From NCBI GenBank assembly GCA_030141605.1, contig JAQGDQ010002376.1:106422-170421 (forward strand): DNA of 64,000 bases, read 5' to 3'. This document shows positions 10,656-22,200 of this stretch, piece by piece (the stretch's first letter is position 1; every line of letters begins with the position of its first letter). The notes beneath the pieces were generated by a model. It was given only the letters and a program-made list of their open reading frames with translations. It searched no databases and had not been told where the DNA came from. The position numbers and the translations under genes were made by a program. The stretch comes from Tubiluchus corallicola. Taxonomy: Eukaryota; Priapulida; Priapulimorpha; Priapulimorphida; Tubiluchidae.

Positions 10656-11710
10656 TCACACAAGTGATGCGGCACAAGTCTTTCAGGTATAATGTTTATA
10701 CTGGCCCCACAATCGATCTGAAAAATCGTAGGTGTACCCGCCATAAGCCATTCACTGTAAATCTGAGGCTGTTGCGTGGTACACTGTTCAGCATCATGAA
10801 CAGTATGAGTTACAGTTCCAATCGCATGCTCATTCGACTGTTCCTCACAGTTTGCCATGTCAAAGACAATTTGGCTTCTTCTCGACGGAAATGATTTTGC
10901 ACGAGTGTCAGTTCTACCTCTAGATTTGCACATAGACTGAAAATGATTTTTTCCATGGCAAATGTTACATGTTTTGCCATAAGCAGGACATTTATTTTTG
11001 TCCCATTCATGCTTACGCCCACAGAAGTGACAGTCAATCACCTTTTTCTTAGTACCCGTGGCTTTACTAGCACTACCTTTATTAGTTTTGGGTTTGACAG
11101 CTTGCACTTGTTCAGAGTAGGAAGCTTGTTCAGCCTTTATATTTTTAAGTTGACTTGCAGACTCAGCAAACGAGCGACAAATAGTTATGCAGCTACTCAA
11201 TGTTAGTTTTGACTCTTGCAGTAGTCGCTTACGAGTAATATTGTCAGTTATGCCTAGAACTATCCGATCCCGTATCAGACTATCAGTTAGATTGCCGTAA
11301 TTACACCTTTTGGCTAGTGTGCGCAAAGATGAGACATAGGCGTCGATTGTTTCACGAGGATTTTGATCGCGTTTATTAAAACAATATCTTTTGTAAGTTT
11401 CATTAGTTTCTCCAACACAAAATGCTTCAAATTTTTGTAGAACCATTGCAACATTTGTTTTATCTGCCTCATTTTCAAATTCTAGTCCATCAAAAATTTC
11501 CACACACTCAGGACCCAAAACGGTCAATAATGTGGCTGTTCTAACAGCATAATTTGCTTCATTGAGCTTCAAAGCCACCTCATAATTGTCCCACATGCGA
11601 CGAAATTTTCGCCATTTCACAGCTAAATTTCCATGCAGGTCTAGTCTAGGTGGTGCAGGTAGAACACTATACGGGGAAGTAACTTGAATATGACCTTCGC
11701 CATCAGCCAT
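10640..11710 (-). CDS. Ty3/mag-type gag with zinc knuckles and start of protease
   Basis: The 356-codon frame starts MADGEGHIQV, 110 nt after the 5' LTR. Residues 1-190 resemble the capsid-like region of mag gag. C227/C230/H234/C241 form an irregular finger, and C248-x2-C-x4-H-x4-C261 is a canonical CCHC zinc knuckle for RNA binding. Near the end IDCGAS at 332-337 marks the retropepsin active site, with Cys in place of the usual Thr/Ser. The protease is cut by the TAA at 10640-10642 and continues one frame back in pol. Confidence 0.88.
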   Translation of the reverse strand: MADGEGHIQVTSPYSVLPAPPRLDLHGNLAVKWRKFRRMWDNYEVALKLNEANYAVRTATLLTVLGPECVEIFDGLEFENEADKTNVAMVLQKFEAFCVGETNETYKRYCFNKRDQNPRETIDAYVSSLRTLAKRCNYGNLTDSLIRDRIVLGITDNITRKRLLQESKLTLSSCITICRSFAESASQLKNIKAEQASYSEQVQAVKPKTNKGSASKATGTKKKVIDCHFCGRKHEWDKNKCPAYGKTCNICHGKNHFQSMCKSRGRTDTRAKSFPSRRSQIVFDMANCEEQSNEHAIGTVTHTVHDAEQCTTQQPQIYSEWLMAGTPTIFQIDCGASINIIPERLVPHHLCDKLLL

Positions 11711-11802
11711 TTTATCCTACCACAGTCTTCCCGAGAGAAATTTTGGCGTTACTCAAAGAAGTGATGTTATCAGCGTATCCGTAGTTAAGCACTCGCTGAT
11801 AA

Positions 11803-11820
11803 CTTCCATCCGTACTACCA
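11803..11820 (-). other. Candidate primer binding site
   Basis: Directly inside the 5' LTR the minus strand reads TGGTAGTACGGATGGAAG. A TGG start complementary to a tRNA CCA end is what a primer binding site needs. I could not assign the tRNA. Confidence 0.5.
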
Positions 11821-12035
11821 TGTAACGTCTTGGCAACATTTGTAACTTTGTTAGAAACTTTATAGAACATTTAACATAAATGTTTCTTGCTTATTAATCT
11901 GTTTATTCACAAAGACTGCTGCCATGATAAGTCTAGAGAATGTAACGCCTAGTGGCTTGCCCGCTGAAAACAGTGAGGGGAAACCTTAGTGAGCACAAAC
12001 ATTAAAATATAAACCATAGATAAGAACACGTCACA
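11821..12035 (-). repeat. 5' LTR of the Ty3 element
   Basis: The 215-bp LTR pairs with 7328-7538. It carries GTAACG and GGCAAC half-sites four bases apart, which loosely resembles an RFX X-box. On the minus strand it would carry the element promoter. Confidence 0.95.
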
Positions 12036-12040
12036 AGTGT
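12036..12040. repeat. Target site duplication AGTGT, right
   Basis: Exact match to 7323-7327, directly after the right LTR. Confidence 0.9.
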
Positions 12041-13112
12041 AAGTCAATTTTAATGATGCAGTCTGCCGCTTGAACCAAATCTGTACATTGTTGTAAAGCC
12101 AACCCTTACGTCCTAGCTAATTAAAAATAAATTAATTTAGGAACGATGTAAAGGAAATGCTTACCACACATGCGCATCTTGCATACTGAAGTCCAACTAT
12201 TCCATTAACTCTACGCTAAAGTCCTATGATGGGATAGCTATACTAAAACAATAAAAATACTGGCATGTTGAAAACTAAAATTAACACAATGAAACATTTA
12301 AACAGTACAGTAATTAGTAAAACACTTAAACTATAAATCATGATTTAGCACTCTGGAACATCTATAGAAATCGACTACAGTACATGTTAAATAATGGCTT
12401 AGACAAACCACATGATGCACATAGACATTCATGTATAGCTGGGCCAGCATTAACCCAAGTTGAATACACGGCAGCATTTCTCTCGCGGATAGGCCTAGGT
12501 CTAGGAAAAAACAATGCTGTCGCTAATTGTGATTGGACAATTTCCGATTAAGCCACGTCTTCATGCGCCCCGTCCGAAATTGTATTGAGTCTGATTTCAG
12601 ACGTTGAGTTGGAAAATGCCGTGAATGCTTACAGCTGCTTTGCTGCGTAATGTAATGGTTTCGCAAAACCTATAGCCTACCGACGTTATAATACAATATG
12701 GGTGCAAAATATTATTATGATAAATATTAGCAATAATAGTTAATTATTATAAATATTTACAAGTGCTTTTTACATCGTAATAATTTTTGGAAATTAGAAG
12801 GCATGCAGTGCTTGCATGGCATGTATGGACTGCACGCCACTGCTGTGCAGAGTGCTCATAATATTAGCTCAAAATTTTCAAAACTAATTTTAGATTCTGG
12901 AATTATTAATGGAAACATGCTTTAATAATCTTCACATGTCAAAGATCAGAGGGAGAGAACAAAAGTGGAACAGGGAGAGAGATAGAGAGAGAGAGAGAGA
13001 GAGGGGTGGGTAGAGGACTGGTAGAGAAATAGCAAAATGAATATATATATATATGAAGCGTATATGTACTGTGCATTTGAAAATCTGAAATTTATAGTTG
13101 CAGTTTGTCAAT
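12041..13112 (+). promoter_or_regulatory. Upstream region of the dynein gene, putative promoter
   Basis: No gene is seen. The stretch 12515-12630 is less AT-rich than its surroundings, has several CpG and an ATTGG (inverted CCAAT) at about 12532, and is the best promoter candidate. A (GA)n tract at about 12975-13003 and a short (TA)n at 13040-13053 lie closer to the start codon. No clear RFX X-box was found outside the neighbouring LTR. The transcription start cannot be placed. Confidence 0.35.
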
Positions 13113-13232
13113 ATGCCACCAGTCGGAAAAGCACGTATGCCAAGGCCTAACACGCAGTTGACAGGCATTCCAAATCTTCCACCTATCCCCAAACCAAGTA
13201 TTTGTGTTTACGAAGCTTCACCATTATACAAG
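13113..13232 (+). CDS. Dynein exon 1 (residues 1-40), start codon
   Basis: It begins with ATG at 13113; an in-frame TAG stands five codons upstream. It encodes a proline-rich start [20 protein letters not shown] and ends YEASPLYK at an AAG|GTAGA donor, phase 0. It joins 14896 in frame. A 5' non-coding exon could end at 13103 (TTGCAG). Confidence 0.7.
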
Positions 13233-16200
13233 GTAGACTTAGACTAGAAAATTAATATTTACTATGTGGTTTAAACTTGTTTTGACTTTTGAGTGAGCTG
13301 TATGTACTTTTGTTGAAACTTTTTAAATTCAATGTCTCTTTGATTATACTTATTCACAAAGTTTCATTTCAAAAATTTACTAATTTTGGATGTAATCATT
13401 GTTAATAATCTCAATTAACATTATAAATATCTAAGGAATAATCAATGCTTGACATTTTACTTATTTGTGATCATAATATCAATAGTTCAAGACTATTGTA
13501 AATGACGGCATAAACACACAATTGATTGAAGTTTGAAATTTGTAAAGCCGGAAATGTGGTTTCAAAATCTGGAACACCGTCTAGTTTTGAACTATGAACT
13601 CTTTGCTAACAAGGCAAGTGCCATAAACCACTAAACTGTCTTATTCCCCAGCAATTGTGACAGTCCAAAGTACATCCCTTGTAACTTGCTGACCGGTTCA
13701 GCATTTCCAATGTCAGATCACTCCAACTAGAGTGATTCTGGCTAATTAGATTAATTTTGATTTTGATTTTGAGCCTGAAATTCCCATGGGCAACTAATTA
13801 ATTATTTATAATCTTAATAGTTAATATGCATTGGGTGTAAGAGTCACGCATTTTAGGCTTTGTTGTTTTCTCGAGCCCGAAAACCAATAAATCGCGACAC
13901 TCGCATATTTTAGATCAAGCACAGATCTTATCCTTGTTGCCTCCGTCTTCTTCTGAAACTCATCTTAGAATGTAAATTATTTGTTTACTAAATTTAGTTA
14001 CTAAAGCTTCCACTTTTCATTCATCTCCATTTTCTTTTGTTGAGCAAGTTAGTGCAAATGTTTCATATTTTCCTCGATCAGTTAGCAACAGTTGAAAGAA
14101 ATTAAGTACCAGTAGGTAATTATGCATTGTTATTTATTTTATTCTAATACGTTCTAGTCAGAAATTTATGTTCCTTTTATTATTTGCCTCATACATGTAA
14201 TAACTTGTGGTAAGTTATTAGGCTTAATCTGTTTTTAGGCTGCAGCTCTTGGATTGAGACAAAAGTAAGTTGAGAAAATGAGATACTGCAAATTGTAATC
14301 ACAATATTTAATTAGATTATGTTACATCTGAAACCTAAACTTGAAGAAGCTCATCAGTATTTAAGTAGGCTTAATATAGTGTATTCGGGAACACTTAAAT
14401 TTAGCTTGCATTTAAACCTTCCAACATGCACTCAAAAGAGTATTATAAAATACACTGGCTCTGCCCGTACTCCTATCGTGAGGTCATTTACCCCTACACC
14501 CTGTAACTGAATTGTAACGTCTCACTCAGTTGGTTCTCTACTCTTGGCAGCTCTGCATCAATGTTATTGCTAATGATGGTACAAACCCATTGTCCAAAAG
14601 CATTGTAAATAATTAAGTAATTGCTCTTTAGAATTTCAGGTTCAGCTATCAGAACTAATAAAAACAAAATTTTAGAATCTAAATAGCTAGAATTACCTGG
14701 CATGAGTAATATAAATCAGAAATCCTGAAATGTTTGGCTAGCGTTGACTTTGAAATGTCATAATCACCGGGGTAGCATTACTTATTCCCATACTTATTAG
14801 CATTACTTAATCAATAATAATTATCTACACTATAATATACTATAATGCTATACTATAAGATATTATAATAATCAATCTTTGATGACATTTTACAGACAAT
14901 TGAGGCGAAGATGACACATCCACCTATTTTAGCTAGAGCTCCATACACACTGGCAGCTCCATGGAAAGAGCAGAGGTACTGCCGGACTCCTAGTGAGTCT
15001 ATAGGAAACAATTTTACCCCCGCAGCTGCAAAATATCAGCTAAAGTCACTAGCGGGTCAGCGAAGAAAGGGGGCAGAGTTGCGAAAACGGACGAGTTTGG
15101 TCAGAAGTGTAAAAATACCGTCTCTTCAAGCTGCAAAGCGAAAAAAGAAGAAAATGGCTGCAGAAAGGCATGTAGTAAATTTGTTGTTTCTTAGTTTGGC
15201 ATGAATTATATGCAAAATAAGTTAGAGGTTTATTCATTGGCCTCAAAATTTTGAGTATGAGTTGTATTTATTATGTTCAGTTATTCTCTATACAGTGCCA
15301 TGAGACCTTATAATTCGCTAAATTTTACAATTCCTCACACACACGAAATTAATTCGTGAAGATTATTAGGACAAGGGTGAGCGTTAGGGTTGGGGTTAGG
15401 ATTAGGTTAGCGGTTATGGTTAGGTGAGTGTAAAGATTAAGGCTATGGTTAAGTTGGATTAGGGTTAGGGTTGGGGTATTTAAATTGTTTGGGGAATTGT
15501 AAACTCCTTCCTTTTAACTCATAAATATATAGCCTATTTGTGGTTCTTAATTTGTGGAAATTAATATTATCATTTATTTTATGTGGAATTTGTCAAATCT
15601 AAATAATTCTTATAATAACAAAAGGTAAAAACCGTTTCAGATACCAATGAACAATGGCAATTTACATGTTATCAGAGGCGCTCAATTTCATAGAATGTTT
15701 ATGTTTGAATTTACTAAGCAGCTTATTCTTTGCTAGGACTGTGGTTTCTATTGCACTCTTTCAGTAAAAAATCATTTGAAAGTCACATTCAACTTATATA
15801 AAAAAATTGGCTATATGCATTGTGCACCAAATAAATGGTGATTTGCATACATTATTGTTTCAGATAGTTGTTTACAGAATTTACAATATCTTGTTTGTCA
15901 CCTCACCAAATGGTCAATCAAATGTCACCAAATGTCTTATTGAAAGCCTGAGTATGTTTTATTAACGAATGAAAAGTGGTGGTGTTCCTATCTTTGCAGG
16001 GCTGCTAAGAAGCAGGCTATTGAAGCAGTTAGTCGTCCAATGTCACCTGTGTTGCAGCGGGATATTATTCTTACGAAGTGTCAGGATGCAATTGTCGATC
16101 AAACTTTGACAGACTTTGAGGTTTGTATCTTTCATTTTTACTTTTGCCTCTAGAGCACTGCTTGATAAAATTCTATTGTCATTATGTGGAATGATATTAG

Positions 16201-19200
16201 TGAAGAAAGAGATGAAAACTGCATATGTAGACGAAAGGCAGGTGTGCTTAGTTAGCATGTTTTCATTGTTACAACATACACTTTCCCATAACATGCAGCG
16301 TATATATATATATATATATATATAAGCCTTTAATATCAATATGTATAAAACTTTTCAAGGTCATTTGGTAAACCACATTTGTGAAATGTAGGGTTTTCGC
16401 TTATCATGACTTTTTGTGTTTTTAGCGGTATTGTTACTATATTAATGAAGGTGTGCGTGACAGTGATCTAGCAGTTCAGCCACTGGAACTGATGCAGAAT
16501 GCATTGTTGCGCTTAGGAAACAGTGTGCCTCCTGTGGGCAAACAGAAGAAGCTTCATGCAAAACTTGCTGCTGAACTGAACGATCGATACAAATTTAGTG
16601 TGAAAAAAGCCATAGGTAATCTCCACATTGCATTGGGTAACAATGTTGATTTTGTGCGTTATTCTTTTATGAGAAAAGAAGCTTACCAATTGGTGTATAT
16701 ACACATTAGTTAACTGATACCAGAATATTCACATATTTGTCAATTAATTCATTTACGAAGATCAGCAAAGGCAGCTTCCTGGCAAAATGCTTTTTTACTC
16801 GCAAAATATAACTGTTTTGTACAAATGAAAAACGTTAACTTTTTAAATGGAAAAGTGGTTGTTATTTTATAATCAGTTAAACACATTTTTAATTGAATAG
16901 TTGTTAATTTGAACTTTTTTACTTTTTCATCTTGGCTTGAAATTGCAGTGGAAAGCAAATATGTTCACTGATATGCCTATTGTTTTTACAGCAGATGTGC
17001 CGAATATTTTATTTTAGTTCTTTTTATTTGAATTAGTGGATTATATTTTGATGGATGAGATAGAACGAATTAGACTGCAGATATACGAACTGCCAATTCC
17101 GTTCCCAGACAGGTATTACTTCCTCACCTTCATTCTTCATTAGTTTTGTTGAGTGACATTGTTTGTGACTGACTGGATGGGTGCTTTCATGCAAATGGCG
17201 TGTGTTGAAAACTAGCTCACTTTGGGCAGTACCATTCATAAACTACTGGCTGTTTACCTCATAGAAGGAGGATATATTGCGAACGTAGCTGTGACACATC
17301 TGCCAGTTAAATGGCTCAAAACAACATAGAAGGACTTCCTTGATAATGAGGCAGGCTCCAATCTCACTACAAATATCTCGTTGAGTAGATCCTGCTGTTA
17401 AACACTGGGTTCCAGCTTGCAGTGCATGAAATTGTATAAAAAAAGTACAAAAAATTTGCATTTTCTTCTCGAAAAACATATTTATAAACTGCTGAAGAAG
17501 CAAATGTTGAAATTTTGGTTGGTATTACTTTGGTTGCTGTCATTGCTCTCACTTTGGCAGCATCTACATTTTGTGAATGTGGGTTCTTCTTACATTACAA
17601 TAGAGTATGTACAACATTTATAATAGTTTTCCTGACGCTAGGCCGCTACTGACAATTAATATATAGTGCTAGTTACCTTGAGGCATTGTGAACCATACAA
17701 TAAGTAATTCACAGTGCAATTTGAAAAAAACTATTGTGAATTTTAATTGTAAAAATTATAGCAACATAATTAATGCCTCTTATCGCCAACTCAGAATATA
17801 ACTTGGATGATGACAGGAAATCCTATCATATTCAATTATATGCATTTGATGATGTGGAACTAGCTTACTCCTAAATAAACTTTTTTCAATATTATCAATT
17901 TGCCTCTGCTGGAATTTATATTAGATTTAAAATAGTGTGTTAGTAGCTGTTGTTTATCCTCGTGGAATGCAAAATGCTAACTTAACAAGACGAAATTCAA
18001 ATTAAACAAATAATCATAAAGTCCAACTGGGTTTTAATTGAATGTGTTTTTTATTATTCAGTGACTGTATGAGAAAGTGGTAATTATTCTAGCATTATGG
18101 CTGGACAGGGAATGCTCATTGGTTGCGACCACATACTTCATTTGTTACACTAGTAGTTATACCATTTCAGGGTGATTCGTGCACCTGTGCCATGGCATGA
18201 ATCATATCACGAGTCAAAGCTCTTAATGGAGATACATTTATTTGCTTCTAATGTAGTTATGCAAGAGTTACAGCGTTTATTTAATGAAAAGTAAGTAAAA
18301 TAGTTTTAAGTATTGATTTTTCTTTATTATATAACAGCTTTAAATATTGTTGCCTGCAGCCTAAACTGTTGTAATTTTAACCAAATATTGGAAACATGGT
18401 GACGAAATAGGTACCTTCTTATTTACTGTTTCATTCTTTAACGCAGTTGCTTATAATTACAGTCTAGTATCATTGAAATAAGCTATCTGACATATCTCTT
18501 GGTTTTTATGCAATTTCACAGTCAGATTTCACTAAATTTGACCATAGAGCATTTCAATCTTCTTAGCAGGTTGGGAAAATTATCAGTTTGCCATAACTAG
18601 TATTGATAACAGCATAGTTATTTTATTATTACTTGCAAACTAGAAAAGAAAGTAGAAGATTTTGCATACAAGTCCCGGTGAACTTAATTTAATGCTTTCA
18701 TACTTTTGTGTGATTGAATAGTAATTAATAAACTGTACTTCTTGCTATTGCTGGTGCCATCCTCACTCCTCAGCACTAAACTGTGAGGCTTGATTAATAC
18801 AGCTGATAAAAATATACAAAAGACGATTAACAACCATATTAATAAACAAATGATTTATTATCTGCATTATTTTTATTTAGGCTTTACAAGTTTTTGCTGA
18901 TGCCAGCAATGTTGTTTTATATTGGTTTATTGTCAATCAAGTTTTTTGCAAGCTGTCAATAAAATAACCATGATGTACTGTTTGTCCATATGGCAATCTT
19001 ATTTCTTCTAAACTTAAAGACTGCAAATGACGGATGTTTAATAATGTTACTATTTCATAGAGAAAGTGTGATAGTGTCATCTTACCAGAAAAATGCCATA
19101 AACTGATTTTGCATAATGATTACAATACAAGTTATTGTGATTTAAATGCATTTGCATTTAAAATAAAGTAAACAATAGGTTTTGCAATTGTAGGTATATA

Positions 19201-22200
19201 AAATTGAGGTTCGTTAGTTGCAAACAACTAGAGGAGTCAGAATTACCACTCCAACCAAGCAATTTTCAGAAGCTAATCGAATCCTATTGCAATGAAACTC
19301 GAACAAGGCTTCTAACGGAGTATGAGCTGTTATTTACGATAATCACAGATATTTAAATAACAAATATTATTTAGGATATGTACAAAAGTTTTTTGTGTGT
19401 GGAATAATGCAGAATATGAGCTTTCTATCTCAAAGTTTAGCTTAATTTGAGAATACTGTTGATGCCATAAATATCCCCCTACTGTCATGAGTACAGCTGG
19501 TGCTGTTGGATTGTGAGCTACAAGGGGGAAATCTCAGGCTGAATCAGTCATATTGACTGGTAGCATTGGTGCCAAGCTGTAAGACTGTCAACATTTGAGC
19601 AATTGAGCACTCATTGACCGATCACTAAACAGCTTATGAATTTAAGCACCTGAAATTGAGCGCTAGTTTACCAATCACTAAGTAGTATTATCTGAAATTG
19701 AGCACTCCGCTAGCCAGTGAAGTGTGGCGACACAAACTGCACTTTATTTACGCTGTTGCTATAGGTACCTCTTTCCTTCCTCGTGTCTTTCTGACATAAT
19801 AGGAGCATTTTTATAGTGTGTGAAAACAGTCGTAATTTTGACAAACTTCGAAATTACTTTGAATTTTTTTGTGTCAAAAAGTATATCAGAGTTTTGTACA
19901 GTATGCACTCGGGTTTCTGCTTAGCATTACGGTAAGCCAGTGAACATGTGACCAGAAGAAGACGCTAGTAGTTATACTACTATACAGAGTAAGATTACTA
20001 CTCTATTTAAAATTCAAGTCTTAATTTAAGCATTTCAACTAACTGACATTCCATTTAACTAGTCTAACTGAAAACTGATAACACAGCATACAAGAAGTTA
20101 AAAATGACAACATAAAAAGACACTATATTAAGACCAAAATCATGGCAAATTACACCCCCAACCCTGACACCTATCAGCATCAAATACAGTTAACAAATTC
20201 CCAAGCATTTTTTAAGGGTGTTCATATTATTTAAAATGTTAATGACTACAAAAGTCTGGTATGTATCATGTAATGAAAAGTGTAATCATAATAACAGCAC
20301 AATGAAAGTTAGTTAAAATTTCAAGTAAATAATAACACGAATGTTTAGTGAAAATAATAAATAAATGTTAATGTTACGACTTCACAAAAAATTGTTGCTT
20401 TGGTTTCTTTAAAAAACATTTTGTACTTAATACAATTGGCTTTAAGGTACAATACTTCAAGTTATAACACTTAAAGGTACAGTTCCATCCTGAAGTGCTT
20501 TGCGTAATGCAACAGTGGAGGCACCATGCTTAGTTAAGCAATCAGCTAGTAATCCTTTTCTGTGGAGGCACCATGCTTAGTTAAGCAATCAGCTAGTAAT
20601 CCTTTTCTGTAAGCTGTCAGTTTAACTGTCTTGATTAAGGTATATGTTACTACTGCCATCAGATGAAAGACTAATGCCACAGTACTTAAAGGCATCACTA
20701 TCCTCTTTGCCTACTTTGAATGCTGCATGGATCTTACTAATGATCATGGATTCAAAATTTGTGGTTCCACCGCAAATAAAGCACAAGCTACTATGCCAGT
20801 CACCGTTTCAGCATTATTAGTCCAATTAAATACTGTAGGATTCATCTTTGACATAACTCCATTATACTTGTTCATAACAGCTTGGACTCTGCGATACCAT
20901 TGTAATGATGAATTTGTGATACCATAAACACATTTATTGAGTTGTCGTAAAGTTCATTCACGGCTAGCTTCTTTTGGAGGTTTTATGTAGACATCCCTAT
21001 CAATCATTTCTCATTGTAGAAAGCAGTTTTGATATCCACTGAAAAGCAGTTTTGATATCCATTGAGTTCATCTTCCATCTACAGAGTGCAAAAATTGCAA
21101 TTATTACTCTCAGTGATTCATAAGCACAAGTAGAAGAGTCTCTTTGTATGTCTACATTAAACTCTTTAAATCCTCTCACTACTATTCTAGCTTTTGGCAC
21201 TATTCCATCAGGTGTGGATTTTAACGTGCATTAACGTGGATCTTCAGTTGCTTTAACTTTAGTTTTTTCTTGTTTACTTATATCATATGTCACCACATAT
21301 GTATTGGTTCTTGAAACATCACTGCTAAATCTAGTACAGTTCCAGCTTTCTTTAAAGAAGATTTGCTAAGTAACAGAGGAATGTCAGCTTTTACTACTTC
21401 GGCTGCAATCCTACAGCTCGTATTTCCAATTTTTGCCGATAAGTTCACTGTTTTGTATGAGTGCATCATACCATCAAAGTTTTTATATGCGTCATAAGTA
21501 CTATCCTTGCTCTCTTTTAAAAACACTCCATCCAATGTACTAAGAAGTGTCGTCATACCATCCACCTTATTTAAATTTTCAACTCTGATGCTTAAAGCCG
21601 CTTCTCTGGCCTTGCCAGTTAAGGTTAATGTCACCACTTAATGCTTGTTTCTTCGCCTCAAGTTCAGTTACTAACCGCCATATTTCCAATTTATTTTTTT
21701 GTGTGTGTCATATGCGTCCTTACTAAACTTCGTCAGATTTTTGTAGTTTCCTGCCTTCTTAAAAATTTATCAGTTATTTTTGGCAGCACTTATGTTGTCA
21801 GCTGAACTACTCTCTGCTGCCATGAAAACTGATAACACAGCATACAAAAAGTTAAAAATGACAACATAAAAAGACACTTTATTAAGACCAAAATCAGCCC
21901 CAACCAAGTGCTGACACCTATCGGCATCAAATACAATTAACATAACTAACCTTCAAAAGAGCTCATGCAATAATTTGTTAATTATTGCAAGAACGGTTAA
22001 CCCACTATTACTGTTGTTATCATTTTGTCCTACATTTCTGTTAGTACTAGGCATTCTTAACTGGTTCCCAGCATGATTCTATGCTATATATTTGTGAATG
22101 AAGGAATCTGACAAAATGTCCATCGCCCAAAAACCACTAATACTATTTTTTCTAACACCAACATTAATGTCACCATTTGTATCAGTATCAATATGCTTAG

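Larger units (their letters stand above)
7328..12035 (-). mobile_element. Ty3/mag-type LTR retrotransposon, nearly complete
   Basis: This 4.7-kb element lies on the minus strand. It has 211/215-bp LTRs (TGT...ACA) and a 5-bp target duplication. The order is gag with a zinc knuckle, a protease spanning two frames, then reverse transcriptase, RNase H and integrase. A gag-pol in two overlapping frames, short LTRs and the integrase C-terminal YRRNRVHL region fit the mag/SURL lineage of Ty3 (Metaviridae) elements. The LTRs differ at about six bases plus a short indel, so the insertion is fairly recent. The copy looks dead: reverse transcriptase motif A has lost its aspartate, and pol has an in-frame TAG near its end. 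It sits about 1.1 kb upstream of the dynein start codon, in opposite orientation. Confidence 0.95.
20069..21942 (-). mobile_element. Deleted Ty1/copia retrotransposon
   Basis: Direct repeats 20069-20195 and 21823-21942 (starting TGAAAACTGATAACACAG) are the LTRs. The minus strand starts with a gag-like [11 protein letters not shown]. At 21637-21290 [14 protein letters not shown] (gag) runs directly into a protease-region phrase [14 protein letters not shown], so much is deleted. At 21200-20465 there is copia reverse transcriptase ([19 protein letters not shown]) and an RNase H end ([14 protein letters not shown]). Stops, frameshifts and deletions make it inactive. Confidence 0.85.

Noticed and set aside
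14239-14264. 26-bp exon AALGLRQ as part of the main dynein transcript
   Set aside because: It would shift exon 2 out of frame; exon 1 joins exon 2 directly in phase 0. Kept only as a possible alternative exon.
15377-15480. True telomere or chromosome end
   Set aside because: The TTAGGG-like array is short, degenerate, inside an intron and bounded by inverted repeats shared with three other copies.
19308-19330. GC donor at 19308 or GT donor at 19329 for dynein exon 7
   Set aside because: The GT at 19320 (GA|GTATGA) keeps the phase and gives the family-like LLTE-WIPDC join, so no unusual donor is needed.
21943-21950. CTAAC as target duplication of the copia element
   Set aside because: CTAAC precedes the left LTR and also occurs at 21946, but not directly at the LTR end, so the duplication is not proven.
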